A program made the position numbers and the translations under genes. Positions 17,294-26,525 of a stretch of 64,000 nt of DNA are shown piece by piece. The stretch is from the NCBI RefSeq assembly GCF_050278625.1, contig NZ_JBNNTI010000009.1, positions 1-64,000 of the forward strand, in the 5' to 3' direction. Origin of the DNA: Viridibacillus sp050278625. Its GTDB lineage: Bacteria; Bacillota; Bacilli; Bacillales_A; Planococcaceae. Below the pieces are notes generated by a model. That model was not told the DNA's origin. It was given only the letters and a program-made list of their open reading frames with translations, and did no database searches. The stretch's first letter is position 1; every line of letters starts with the position of its first letter.

Positions 17294-20200
17294 ATGAAAA
17301 TCAATCAATTAATTGCGAATAATATTAACAAATTAGATGCCGTACTACCAGTAGATAAATCGTTAGGAATTGCTGGTTTATCTGGATCTGGTAAAACTAC
17401 TTTTTGTCAAACAATTGGTGAAGAATCCAAGAAGCGTCTCGTTTCTTTATTGCCAAAAGCTGAATATCAGTATTTATTTCCAACAATTATGGAAACAAAT
17501 TTCAGTGCCATCAAGATGGAAGAAATGCCTTTAGTCCTTTTCCTTGGAAAATCATCAATCTCTTCTAATCCACGTTCTACAATTGGCACACATACAGGCG
17601 TATTCAAAGATATTCGTGTTACTCTTGCTGAAAAATTTGATTTGTCTCCAGAAGTTTTTTCATTTAATAATGAGTTAGGTTGGTGTCCAAGTTGTAAAGG
17701 TCGCGGAACTACTAAAAATGTCGAATGTCCTAAGTGTAAGGGAAAGCGCTATAATCAAGAAGTTGAGCAATATATGATTGAATTATTAGATAAACCACAT
17801 AATATTTCCGATATCAACGACTTAAGCATTGAATCTATTATTTCACTTGCAGAAGTTTTAAATATTAGTGAAGGTAAACAACATATTCTCAAAAATATGA
17901 TCAATATGAATATTGGTTACTTAACATTAAATCGCATTATGGGCACATTGTCAGGGGGAGAATTAACACGCCTGTACTTGGCAGAATTCATGGCATCAAG
18001 TGAAAATACCGTTATTATAATTGATGAAATCTCTGTGGGCCTTGATCACCAAACACTATTGAAAATTTTAGAACAGATTAAACAATTGGGCTATAAAAAT
18101 CAAATTTGGCTCATTGATCATTCTGATACGGTGCTTGACACAACGAATGAGCAATTGTTCTTTGGTCCAGGTAGCGGTAAATACGGCGGGAAAATTGTTG
18201 AAGAATCACCACGTCCAAAACCAATCATTTGGGAACGAAATGAGGCATTGCCAACAGGCTACTATCAATTCAAAGAGCTTTACTGTCGTAATATTCAAAT
18301 GGCAGAAATTCAAATTCCACAAAACAGACTTGTAACGTTTACGGGTGAATCAGGATGTGGTAAATCGACACTTGTAAATGAGTGCATGGCCCAAGACTTT
18401 CTAAAGCGATATCCAAAAGATAAAATTGTTATGGTTGGGCAAGAACGAAACCAATCGATTACGAGTCGGTCAACAGTTGCGACGTTTCTTGATATTAAAA
18501 GGAAACTTACAAAATATAGTGAAGATATTGAGGATATTTTTCAACGTTCGATTGAAGATATTATTGATGAACTCCCAGAAGGAGAAATCGCTCATAAACG
18601 CTTGAGTTTATTGATCAAACTTGGTCTAGGTTATTTGACGTTGGAAAGAAAAACTCAGTCCTTATCGACTGGTGAATTTCAATGTGTCCATTTAGTTTCG
18701 GAGCTGTTTGCCAACTCTAGAAACCCACATACTCTTTTTATTTTTGACGAGCCTTCAAAAGGTTTATCACAAAATATTTTAAATCAATTCATCGATAGTC
18801 TCAGAAGCATTTTGCAAGATGAATCTGTCTCGATAATAATGATTGAACATAATGCGTATATGCTAGAAAACTCTGATTTTATCGTTGATTTTGGTAAAAG
18901 ACAGCTTGCACCTGTGGAGCATCTGGATGTTGTCTGTCACGAAGACTATTATTGTCAAAAAAACAGTGAAGATCGAATTGCGCCATTACAAATTTCTTCA
19001 ACACTCAATCAACAAAATGACGTTAACTACTTAAAAGAAAATCATATCTCCTATTTTAAAAATGCAGAAAACGTCTATAAGGGTGGCATCTTAAAAAGCT
19101 TATCATCAATGGCACGTTTGATTTATGGTGAATACGAATCTGAAACAATTGCACCCGTCATCGCTATTGATTTAGAGCGGCATTTGTATAGTCAATATAG
19201 TTTTCTCTATGAAATGGGCGGATTGATCAACCATATTGTGGCAGCTCATCCGACCAATAAAAATACGAATAGCTTCGATTTCTATAATCAAGAAAACCAT
19301 TGTCCATCCTGCTCGGGACGCCAAGTGGTTGAGAAATTTGATATTGATATTGTTATTCAGGACAAAACCGTACCATTTTGGGATGGCCTATTCCATCCAG
19401 ACGTGATGAAGGTTTTAAAATTTTATCAATATCCAAAATTGCAATTCCTCTTTGATGAAATTAAGAATGAGCTCGGTCAGGATATAAGTAAAAGTTATAA
19501 TGACATGACTGAAGCTGAAAAACATACCTTTTTATATGGGTATTGGGAAAAATCATTCTATGATAAAGCTGGCAAGGCGTCGAGGACTTGGGAAGGCTTT
19601 AATTTCATCATTGGACGCTATATAGTTGTATCGAAATCGATTATTAAAGAGCAAATTAAAGCATCCAAAGAGATGATTACCTGTCCAATCTGTCAAGGAA
19701 CTGTGCTAAACCATCATAAAAAGCTAAAATTTGGCGGCACGGATATTCGTGAGATTATTCAGCAGCCTATTGATCGAGTGATGAAAACAGTAGGTAAGTT
19801 ACAAATACTAGAAAAACTAAAGGCTATCGTCGGCGATAATATGACTTTGACTGAAGATGTCTCTCTATTACCTAGGGAAACACAGGTCGCCCTGAAAATG
19901 TTTGAACTGGAGCAGGGAAGCTTTGCCCATTATGAAATGGTTTTACAAAATGTCCTACCATTCTGGGACAGTATTAGCGGCAATATCGAATCCATCAGCA
20001 TGAATAATCGGATCACCATCTGTGATTTTGACAATATTACCGAAACGAGAGAAACGATCATTGATAAGTATTTCATCAATGGAAAATACAAAAAGCTTAC
20101 CTATGTCTATGAAGCATTTGGTTACAAAAAAATTGTCACACAAATTAATAAGATTAAAAAAAGTCATCAATGTCCTTTCTGTAAAGGGAAGAAAGTAATT

Positions 20201-20464
20201 TCAGAAGATGGACTCCATGATGGAGTATATAAATTATCGGTACCATGTGTTAGTTGTTATGAAAGTGGTATTAATGATGAAGGGCGTAAGGAAATCATCG
20301 ATGGCATAGACGTACAAACATGGTTAACTGGCAAAGTGAGTGATGTTGTTGCTGATAGCTTAAAACTTGAGGCTGTTGCACATATTCCAATTTTCAATCG
20401 TATTCGTGAGTTGAATAAACGAGAGATGATGGCGATATACCAATTCCTTGAGCAAAATAATTAA
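17294..20464 (+). CDS. UvrA-like dual ABC ATPase with rearranged zinc/insertion modules
   Basis: 1056 residues. ABC-I has Walker A GLSGSGKTT near 28, a zinc pair CPSC/CPKC near 130-150, signature LSGGE near 219 and IIIDEISVGL. ABC-II has GESGCGKST near 350, LSTGEFQ near 457 and FIFDEPSKGL near 482. The distances are too short for the UvrB-binding domain and for the zinc module normally inserted in ABC-II of UvrA. Instead, about 510 extra C-terminal residues contain CPSCSG, CPICQG and CPFCKG knuckles, an UvrA insertion-like stretch (TFLYGYWEK, TWEGFNFIIGRY) and a faded signature-like LPRETQ, but no third Walker A. Such proteins may act in DNA-lesion recognition or drug resistance rather than canonical UvrABC repair (inference). 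ATG 17294 follows GAGAGG at 8 bases; the earlier in-frame start at 17255 has no site. Confidence 0.8.
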   Translation: MKINQLIANNINKLDAVLPVDKSLGIAGLSGSGKTTFCQTIGEESKKRLVSLLPKAEYQYLFPTIMETNFSAIKMEEMPLVLFLGKSSISSNPRSTIGTHTGVFKDIRVTLAEKFDLSPEVFSFNNELGWCPSCKGRGTTKNVECPKCKGKRYNQEVEQYMIELLDKPHNISDINDLSIESIISLAEVLNISEGKQHILKNMINMNIGYLTLNRIMGTLSGGELTRLYLAEFMASSENTVIIIDEISVGLDHQTLLKILEQIKQLGYKNQIWLIDHSDTVLDTTNEQLFFGPGSGKYGGKIVEESPRPKPIIWERNEALPTGYYQFKELYCRNIQMAEIQIPQNRLVTFTGESGCGKSTLVNECMAQDFLKRYPKDKIVMVGQERNQSITSRSTVATFLDIKRKLTKYSEDIEDIFQRSIEDIIDELPEGEIAHKRLSLLIKLGLGYLTLERKTQSLSTGEFQCVHLVSELFANSRNPHTLFIFDEPSKGLSQNILNQFIDSLRSILQDESVSIIMIEHNAYMLENSDFIVDFGKRQLAPVEHLDVVCHEDYYCQKNSEDRIAPLQISSTLNQQNDVNYLKENHISYFKNAENVYKGGILKSLSSMARLIYGEYESETIAPVIAIDLERHLYSQYSFLYEMGGLINHIVAAHPTNKNTNSFDFYNQENHCPSCSGRQVVEKFDIDIVIQDKTVPFWDGLFHPDVMKVLKFYQYPKLQFLFDEIKNELGQDISKSYNDMTEAEKHTFLYGYWEKSFYDKAGKASRTWEGFNFIIGRYIVVSKSIIKEQIKASKEMITCPICQGTVLNHHKKLKFGGTDIREIIQQPIDRVMKTVGKLQILEKLKAIVGDNMTLTEDVSLLPRETQVALKMFELEQGSFAHYEMVLQNVLPFWDSISGNIESISMNNRITICDFDNITETRETIIDKYFINGKYKKLTYVYEAFGYKKIVTQINKIKKSHQCPFCKGKKVISEDGLHDGVYKLSVPCVSCYESGINDEGRKEIIDGIDVQTWLTGKVSDVVADSLKLEAVAHIPIFNRIRELNKREMMAIYQFLEQNN

Positions 20465-20543
20465 AATAGACATTAGAACAAGCGCTTTTTTAATACAGAG
20501 CTAGATGTCAGTCAGTAATGAATATTCATAAATGAAGGAACGG

Positions 20544-20592
20544 AAAAGTCCATTTTCTCTATTTTAATTTGCAGAGAAGTTGGGCTTTTAAA
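20544..20592 (+). terminator. Probable terminator after the UvrA-like gene
   Basis: AAAAGTCCA and TGGGCTTTT form an outer stem with one G-T pair, and TCTCT/AGAGA an inner one, followed by a short T-rich tail. Confidence 0.55.
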
Positions 20593-20685
20593 TTTGAAAA
20601 TTCCTTAACGTTGTAAATCCGCATTATTTTCCTGACGGTACTTTGAAATGAGATTGTGAAGCTATACGCTTATAATAAAGTACGA

Positions 20686-21088
20686 TTAACTACCATGGGC
20701 CATGTGCATGATATCCCATGAAATATAAGCGGAAATTAGTAGACTTTCATTGTTTATAACATTACAAAGCTGCATAGAATTCTTATAAAGACGCTCATTA
20801 TTTTCAACTGTTAATTTACTATAATTATGTAAATGTGGCTTTAGCTCTAATACATGTTAGAAAATCCATAGCGCCACAGCTAGCGCAGGGACAATAAAAA
20901 ACACCCACTTAGAACCCCATCCATCAGGCTCTCCCAATGTATTATAATGAATCGGTACTTGCACCGGCAGAATAGACCATTGTGTAATGCCATAGATAAT
21001 TGCTCCAACAAATGCCACGATTGCAAGAAAATCCAATGCCTTTAGCAGTGCAGATCGGGGAATATGTAGTTTTGGGTTGATTTAACAT
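20686..21088 (-). pseudogene. DUF1648-domain membrane protein with frameshift and internal stop
   Basis: From ATG 21088 (preceded by GGAAG at 7 bases) the frame is lost after four codons by one extra C. In the corrected frame the translation is convincing: PKLHIPRSALLKALDFL, then VPIHYNTLGEPDGWGSKW, the DUF1648 signature. It is interrupted by an in-frame TAA at 20857-20859 (probably from TTA), after which it continues LELKPHLHNYSKLTVEN and SAYISWDIMHMAHGS to a stop at 20686. DUF1648 proteins are small membrane proteins related to SdpI-like regions. Two independent lesions make a dead gene likely. Confidence 0.7.
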
Positions 21089-21223
21089 ATGATAACTTCC
21101 TTATTCTGTATACGGGCAATAGAGAGAAAGGTTTCGATTGAATTAATTTGGATCTTTTAGGGTGTGGATGTTTAGCTAAAATACAATCGAGTAAATTAAT
21201 GCATCTATATTGGAATCTCAACG

Positions 21224-21260
21224 AAAGACCCGTAGTCCATCATGGATACGGGTCTTAAAT
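21224..21260 (-). terminator. Terminator of the SH3b-domain protein gene
   Basis: AAGACCCGTA and TACGGGTCTT pair around a 12-base loop. It lies downstream of the minus-strand gene ending at 21288. Confidence 0.75.
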
Positions 21261-21287
21261 AATTGTAGAACTTATTTATGAAATGGA

Positions 21288-22043
21288 CTATTTCAATTTT
21301 ACAAGTGTAAAGCCATAATCAGGGTTGATACTTTGGATAAGGCCGACAATCGGTGAATAAAAGTTAGTTGTTTTACCTTTTTTAATAGCAATAACATTAT
21401 CAAACGTACCGGCATTAGTGTAAATAGTAGCTTTCGTATTCACAACTTTATAACCTCTTCCGAATTCCTGTTTATTCTTAACTGGATATTTTACTGTTAA
21501 ATGTAATGTAAATTCTTCACCAATTCCTGTATATAGACCTCTACTCGTTTCAAATTCAAAGTATCCCCAAGGCGTTGGGTCTTGAGTGAAAACCCAAGTA
21601 TTGATGATGCCGTAATTTTTCTTAACGAAATTGGTTGTAATCGTATCTCGGTGATCATAGCTGCTAGGTGTTAGATCTTTATACGTATATTTTTTTGATG
21701 TATTCATTGTGTAGCTTGTGTACTTTTTATTTGGCTGTGGTTTTGCTTTTTCTAAATACTTTGTTTGGATATAGCCACGCAAGTTTGTCGTGTAAAGCTC
21801 CGTCCATTGTCCCTTTTTCTTTCCTGTAATCATAACAGCATCACCATTTTGTACTTTTGTATAGCTAAATGAAGATGACTTTGCCTCGGATTTAATCGCA
21901 ATGGCTTTACTACCAGATACTTTTATATAACGAAGAGATGAAATGGGCGCTTTTTTAGAAGCGGCCTCAGTTATCATAAATGTAGGTGAAAAGATAGTAA
22001 GCGCAATAATAAATGATAACAAATACTTGAATAATTTCTTCAT
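21288..22043 (-). CDS. Secreted protein with bacterial SH3-like domain
   Basis: 251 residues. Residues 1-28 are a signal peptide (KKLFKYLLSFIIAL, cleavage after TEA). Residues 35-97 resemble an SH3b domain (AIAIKSEAKSSSFSYTKV, GQWTELYTTNLRGYIQTKYLEK), a fold that usually binds cell-wall peptides. The C-terminal 150 residues are rich in Lys, Thr and aromatic residues and are not recognised. An extracellular or wall-associated role is inferred. AAGGAGG lies 6-7 bases before the ATG. A terminator follows. Confidence 0.75.
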   Translation of the reverse strand: MKKLFKYLLSFIIALTIFSPTFMITEAASKKAPISSLRYIKVSGSKAIAIKSEAKSSSFSYTKVQNGDAVMITGKKKGQWTELYTTNLRGYIQTKYLEKAKPQPNKKYTSYTMNTSKKYTYKDLTPSSYDHRDTITTNFVKKNYGIINTWVFTQDPTPWGYFEFETSRGLYTGIGEEFTLHLTVKYPVKNKQEFGRGYKVVNTKATIYTNAGTFDNVIAIKKGKTTNFYSPIVGLIQSINPDYGFTLVKLK

Positions 22044-22121
22044 GAAAATCCTCCTTTATTACACTATATTACCTTTTTTTAAATATAAAGTAACCTATTT
22101 TATTTTCACCTTAATCACATA

Positions 22122-22357
22122 CTATAAATAGTCCAAGCTATTAAAAATCAGGATTATTCCAACAATACACATTATCCACGAAAGAGCCGCCCCTGAACTA
22201 TTTGATATTTTTAACTGGAGTTTCTCAAGCGACTTTTGTATCCAACTACCAAACAGGAGATAAAAAAGAAACAGCACAAGACCCCTATCGTTGCAGGGCT
22301 TAACATATCTAATAGAGCCATTCCTCCTATTACGAGAAGTAGTTCTGTATTTATCAT
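22122..22357 (-). pseudogene. GAP-family (Sap) membrane protein, internally deleted and frameshifted
   Basis: ATG 22357 follows a strong GGAGGGAGT site and opens MINTELLLVIGGMALLDMLS followed by PATIG, the N-terminus typical of GAP-family (LysE-like) membrane proteins. It is soon out of frame; the C-terminal-like WIQKSLEKLQLKISN and a final membrane helix (MCIVGIILIFNSL) follow in a different frame. The middle of the normal protein is missing. It starts about 20 bases after the MerR gene stop and was probably its operon partner. Confidence 0.6.
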
Positions 22358-22375
22358 ACTCCCTCCTTATTTCGG

Positions 22376-23125
22376 TTAAGTATTATCCTTTTCAGCCATA
22401 AAAACGGCATATGCCTGGTCCATAAACTCAAGTACATCTTGATCAATTGGATATAATCCCAGTTTCTCTGATTGGTTTGGCGACATCCTAAGTTCCCATA
22501 ACTTATCCAGAACTTCATCCTCGCCTTCAAATTCCTCTAAGCGTTTTTCCTCCATTCTTCTAATGATATTCTGGACTTTAGGTGTTGTTGGACCATCCTT
22601 CATATAAAGCTTTAACTGACCTATTAAAGCAATCCATTCAAGTGAGCCAGGGCGGTCACTTGTCATATTAGGTAGCTTTTCCCATAGTTCTATTTCTCTG
22701 TCTTTAAATACAGATTCGCGATAATACTGCTGTATTTCTTTATCTTTACTGGATAATTGCATGATCTTCTGAATCGCCATCCAATTTTCTTCTCCTTCGA
22801 TAGCTATCCCATGTATAAGCTCACGTAGGGCTAACTCTATCTTCTTCAAGTTTTCTTGTTCCTTTAGCACGAAAGTTAATTGATTTTTTAAACTATTTGA
22901 CCAATCCCACTCATTGGAAGCGAGCATATTTTTAATCTCTTGTAATGTAAATCCAATCTTTTTTAAGAATTGAATTTCTTGTAGTTTTTTTATTTCTTCA
23001 TTTGTATATAAACGATGGCCGCCCTCTGTTTGTGAGGCTGGTTTTAATAAGCCAATTTTATCGTAGTAACGCAATGTTCTCACTGTAACACTAGTAATTG
23101 CTCCAACCTTGTTAATATGTATCAA
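22376..23125 (-). CDS. MerR-family transcriptional regulator
   Basis: 249 residues. The N-terminal MerR winged helix is clear (VGAITSVTVRTLRYYDKIGL, EGGHRLYTNEEIKKLQEI), followed by the long dimerisation helix (LKEQENLKKIELALRELI). The C-terminal 130 residues are helical with Trp residues, of the type seen in Bacillales MerR proteins with drug-binding TipAS-like domains. No Cys metal cluster is visible. Start is TTG 23125 with GGTAGG 8 bases before it. The decayed GAP-family gene just downstream (22122-22357) may have been a target or partner. Confidence 0.8.
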   Translation of the reverse strand: MIHINKVGAITSVTVRTLRYYDKIGLLKPASQTEGGHRLYTNEEIKKLQEIQFLKKIGFTLQEIKNMLASNEWDWSNSLKNQLTFVLKEQENLKKIELALRELIHGIAIEGEENWMAIQKIMQLSSKDKEIQQYYRESVFKDREIELWEKLPNMTSDRPGSLEWIALIGQLKLYMKDGPTTPKVQNIIRRMEEKRLEEFEGEDEVLDKLWELRMSPNQSEKLGLYPIDQDVLEFMDQAYAVFMAEKDNT

Positions 23126-23211
23126 CTGATGAACCTACCTTTCTTTTTTGTTTACTGTCCAAAAAACAACCCCTTATTCATTCTAACTTATCACCTAGTT
23201 TTACCACTCCT

Positions 23212-23358
23212 TCATTCGTTCTTCTTTACGAAAAAGTTTTGAAGTACATATCCTACACCTAAGCCAATTAGTACACCAGGAAATGCATTATCAAGCAACA
23301 GTCCAATACCAGCACCGATAAGGACACATCCATAAATGATTATATCTCCCTGTTTCAT
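23212..23358 (-). CDS. Small glycine-rich membrane protein (48 aa)
   Basis: ATG 23358 follows CAGGAGG by 7 bases. The 48 residues read MKQGDIIIYGCVLIGAGIGL and onward: two short hydrophobic Gly-rich segments separated by DNAFP, ending NFFVKKNE. A strong ribosome site and sensible composition support a real gene missed by length cut-offs. It is about 90 bases upstream of the MerR gene on the same strand, so the two may be co-transcribed. Function is unknown. Confidence 0.65.
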   Translation of the reverse strand: MKQGDIIIYGCVLIGAGIGLLLDNAFPGVLIGLGVGYVLQNFFVKKNE

Positions 23359-23906
23359 CTGAAAACCTCCTGATTTTTCAATTTCTTTCCCTCGAGAACG
23401 ATAATAAAGTATTCACTAATCAGTATATAAAATGACGATACGTAAGCTTCAAGCTTTTTTATCAATGAATTTATCTAGCACTTTCGATTCTACTGGTGTC
23501 TAATGAGAAAACTGTGGGGAAAAAATAAGAGAATTCATGATGTTCATGTGGGGATTCTTGACGTACTATTTAGTGCATGTACAAAATGAAGGAAGTACAA
23601 AATCAATGAGAGTATTAATTATCAAATTTAATTATTAAGCCATACAAAAGCAGAAAATCGTTAGTAACTCTACTAACATAATACCGCGCCATTGGTGTAC
23701 CAGAGGCAAATTGTGATAATAGAAGCAGTCCATTTTGGTAAGTGTATTGAGAAGAATGTTGAAGAGTTTTTATTAGAAGCAGAGAAACGACAGTCAACTT
23801 AATATGAGTTATTAGTAAAAGTCATTGTAAGATATTTGAAAGTGTTCATATAAAGGTGTAATAACAATTGGCTATTTTATTAAAGATGGTTACCACTACA
23901 AGTAAA
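23359..23906. other. Intergenic region with a possible short fossil
   Basis: Plus-strand 23686-23802 reads QIVIIEAVHFGKCIEKNVEE and ends in a stop, but it lacks a start and a recognisable family. Otherwise the region is AT-rich and featureless. Confidence 0.3.
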
Positions 23907-23945
23907 AAAAGAGAGGACTTCGCAAGGAAATCCTCTTTCTGCTTC
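23907..23945 (-). terminator. Hairpin downstream of grpB-like gene
   Basis: AGAGGA and TCCTCT form the core of an imperfect stem close to the end of the minus-strand gene. Confidence 0.45.
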
Positions 23946-23985
23946 TTTTCTATAGTTAAAGCACCCGATTGTTGGAGAATAATAT

Positions 23986-24492
23986 TTAAAACTTTTCTAA
24001 GATAGATTTAACAAAATCAGTTTTTTTATCTGCATATTTGTGTTTATCATTTTTATTTATTTTTGATAATTTTAATTTAAGCCGTTCATATTCAACTCGT
24101 GTTTCATCATTACTTCTTAAATAATCTCTAAATTTCAACTGTTCGATTAAATACTTATTTCCACTTTGGTACATATGAATTTGATGAGTTCGGGGTTCAC
24201 CTTTACTAAAATAATGCCTTTCAGGTAAAATATTTGTTCCTTTGTAAGAGTACCCAAGGCTATCTAAAAGCGAGGCACAGCATTCACCATCGCTAAATTC
24301 TTTAACCTCAACTGCGATATCTATAATCGGTTTGGCACTTAAATACTTTATCGCTGTACTTCCAATGTGATGAACATCAACAATATACTTACTAATTTTC
24401 TTTTGTATCTTCTCTTTCTCTAATAAAAATTCTTTATCCCAATTTTGTGACCAAGGAGTTAAAAAAACTTCACCTTTAGGTAACCCTAGCAT
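23986..24492 (-). CDS. GrpB family (UPF0157) nucleotidyltransferase-like protein
   Basis: 168 residues. Signature motifs are VDVHHIGSTAIKYLSAKPII and DIAVEV, matching the nucleotidyltransferase-fold GrpB family (GSTAxxGLxAKPxID), then RTHQIHMYQ and LKFRDYLRSND. Some relatives are fused to dephospho-CoA kinase, but the stand-alone function is unknown. The ATG is preceded by GGGGTGA. It is monocistronic. Confidence 0.85.
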   Translation of the reverse strand: MLGLPKGEVFLTPWSQNWDKEFLLEKEKIQKKISKYIVDVHHIGSTAIKYLSAKPIIDIAVEVKEFSDGECCASLLDSLGYSYKGTNILPERHYFSKGEPRTHQIHMYQSGNKYLIEQLKFRDYLRSNDETRVEYERLKLKLSKINKNDKHKYADKKTDFVKSILEKF

Positions 24493-24940
24493 TTTTTCAC
24501 CCCAATCAATTGTTTTGCCTATATAATCTACTTTAAACTAATGTTAATAATTGTCAATAACAACCTTTCAAATCACTTGCCTCTATTAGCTTTAAAAATT
24601 TCATAATGATTTAAATAAATCCTCTTTCATAGCAAAAAAATTTTCACATGCTTACTCATTATAGTATTTATTTCCATTTTAATTAAGGCAAATAATGGGC
24701 AATATACATATATAACGGCAATACTAGTATATACGAATTTAGAGCTTTCAAATCTCGGATACAAAAATATTTGGATAGTAAGAGAAACTTCATTATTTAT
24801 CCATAGGAAATAGCTATTGTGAACCTAAGTAGTTATGAGGTTAACACATTACCAGTGTGAAAAAATATACACATTTCTATTATCGACTAATGCCAAATTT
24901 GTGTATGTGACTCATACATGTAGCAGGGAAGGAGACAATA
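24493..24940. other. AT-rich intergenic region
   Basis: This separates divergent genes (GrpB on minus, lipoprotein on plus). It contains runs of A and T and no readable gene; promoters for both neighbours presumably lie here. Confidence 0.4.
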
Positions 24941-25321
24941 ATGGTAAAGAAAATATCAATTTTAATTTTGGCTTTATCCTCTTTCACATTTGCTGGTTGT
25001 GTGAATGAAAAAACAGCAAAACAAGAGATCATTTCAGATGAATCATTTGATGTAGAAAATGTTGATTTTTATAAAGGTAAGGCGATGGAGAGTAATCAAG
25101 TAATTGTTGAAACAGCGGACATGATGTATAGAGAGAATTCTACAATTTTCACTTTTCAAAAAGGTGAAAGTAATGTTACAAAATTAAAAAAGACCAAAAC
25201 AAAAGCAGAGTATGACAAGATTAAAATTAAATACGTATTAGAAATTGGAAAAAAAGATTTAAAAGAAATAAGCACGCGTTATAGTGAAGTAATTAAAAAT
25301 ACGTTACCTATAGAAGAGTAA
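24941..25321 (+). CDS. Small lipoprotein of unknown function
   Basis: 126 residues with a lipoprotein signal: KKISILILALSSFTFAGC, Cys at residue 20 in a TFAGC lipobox. The mature part is Lys/Glu-rich and ends with IKNTLPIEE. It is membrane-anchored outside the cell by family rule. GAAGGAG stands before the ATG. The family is not recognised. Confidence 0.7.
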   Translation: MVKKISILILALSSFTFAGCVNEKTAKQEIISDESFDVENVDFYKGKAMESNQVIVETADMMYRENSTIFTFQKGESNVTKLKKTKTKAEYDKIKIKYVLEIGKKDLKEISTRYSEVIKNTLPIEE

Positions 25322-25420
25322 AGGGAGCATTTTGCTTCTGGTTTAAGCAGTATTCATTGAGGGAGCTCCTAAACCAAACGAAATAGAAAACTATAAAAGC
25401 AACATTTATCTTATAGATAA

Positions 25421-25450
25421 AGCCGATACTTTCTTTAGCATCGGCTACAT
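25421..25450 (-). terminator. Hairpin between convergent lipoprotein and PhzF genes
   Basis: AGCCGAT and ATCGGCT pair. The flanks are T/A rich but lack a long T run, so termination strength is uncertain. Confidence 0.5.
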
Positions 25451-25492
25451 TTAGTAACTTTATTTAGTTTTAAATTGTAGATAAACCAGTTA

Positions 25493-26278
25493 TTAAATTG
25501 TTAGTTTACCTTCAAAAATGGTTACTGCTTTACCTGATAGTAAAACATCATTATCCAATACACTGACTTTTAAAATGCCATTTCTATCTGAAGCTTGATA
25601 AGCTATTAAATCAGCCTTATCTAATTTGTTCATCCAATATGGCCCCAAACAACAATGGGATGAACCATTTACATAATCCTCATTTATCCCTTGGGCTGGG
25701 GAAAAGAAACGGGATATAAAATCAAATTCTTCAGTATTAGATTTACTAGTAACGATGACACCTCTAACTGGTAGTTGTGCAATTAAATTAATATTGGGCT
25801 TTAGATTTCTTACAATTTCTTCTGATTCTACTTCAACTAAATAGTCGAGTTTACTTTTACCAATATAAACAGGTTTAACATCTAAAGCTTTGAGTAACAA
25901 ATCTGGAGCCGTCACTTTCCTTTCATGAATAGTAGGGAACTTTAATTGAACCCACCCATCTCTTAAATGCGCTTTAAGAACCCCACTTTTTGTTTGAAAG
26001 ATGATACTCTGCTTTGGATCAACAATTCCTTTTTTCCATAAGAAATAAGAACTTGCAAGTGTTCCATGACCGCAAATTGGTATCTCAGTGGAAGGTGTGA
26101 ACCAACGCAAATGATATTTATTATTTGAAAAATGAATAAAAGCTGTAGTCGGTAGATTAATCTCTTTTGCCACTTTCTGCATCCAGATACTTTCTTTTTC
26201 TTCACATAAATAACAAACAGCTGCTGGATTCCCACTAAACTCTTGGTCTGTAAAAGTATTAATAACTGATAGTTTCAC
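25493..26278 (-). CDS. PhzF family epimerase/isomerase-like protein
   Basis: 261 residues. The family hallmarks are present: VINTFTDQEFSGNPAAVCYL with the GNPAAV loop, then LRWFTPSTEIPICGHGTLAS carrying the catalytic-type Glu, and VNGSSHCCLGPYW in the second half. PhzF proteins are two-lobed isomerases related to diaminopimelate epimerase; most, including those outside phenazine clusters, have no known substrate. The start is set at GTG 26278, 6 bases after AAGGTG; ATG 26293 is an alternative with a weaker site. No phenazine genes are near. Confidence 0.8.
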   Translation of the reverse strand: MKLSVINTFTDQEFSGNPAAVCYLCEEKESIWMQKVAKEINLPTTAFIHFSNNKYHLRWFTPSTEIPICGHGTLASSYFLWKKGIVDPKQSIIFQTKSGVLKAHLRDGWVQLKFPTIHERKVTAPDLLLKALDVKPVYIGKSKLDYLVEVESEEIVRNLKPNINLIAQLPVRGVIVTSKSNTEEFDFISRFFSPAQGINEDYVNGSSHCCLGPYWMNKLDKADLIAYQASDRNGILKVSVLDNDVLLSGKAVTIFEGKLTI

Positions 26279-26463
26279 GATTTTCACCTTCATTCCATTT
26301 GATTTGTTTTTTCATAATCGATGAATTCGAAATTTTAAATCAATGATTATCAATTCATTATACACTGATTCGTCTTATTACAAATCAAGCACATTCTAAT
26401 ATTAATAATGAGCTCACTCTAACAATTAAGTTAAAACATAAAATGTGTATTTTTTAATACTAT

Positions 26464-26480
26464 TTAGTACCAGGTGCTAT
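26464..26480 (+). promoter_or_regulatory. Probable FapR operator upstream of fabH
   Basis: TTAGTACCAGGTGCTAT agrees at about 13 of 17 positions with the FapR consensus (TTAGTACCTAGTACTAA-like). It lies just after a TAATACT -10-like box and 46 bases before the ATG of fabH. FapR represses fatty-acid and phospholipid genes, including fabH, and is released by malonyl-CoA. Confidence 0.55.
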
Positions 26481-26525
26481 AAATAAGTGTTAATATAAAA
26501 AGGATAAATATTTTGGAGGTTTTTT

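Noticed and set aside
23615..23797. Minus-strand 60-aa ORF
   Set aside because: Lies antisense to the more protein-like fossil and has no ribosome site.
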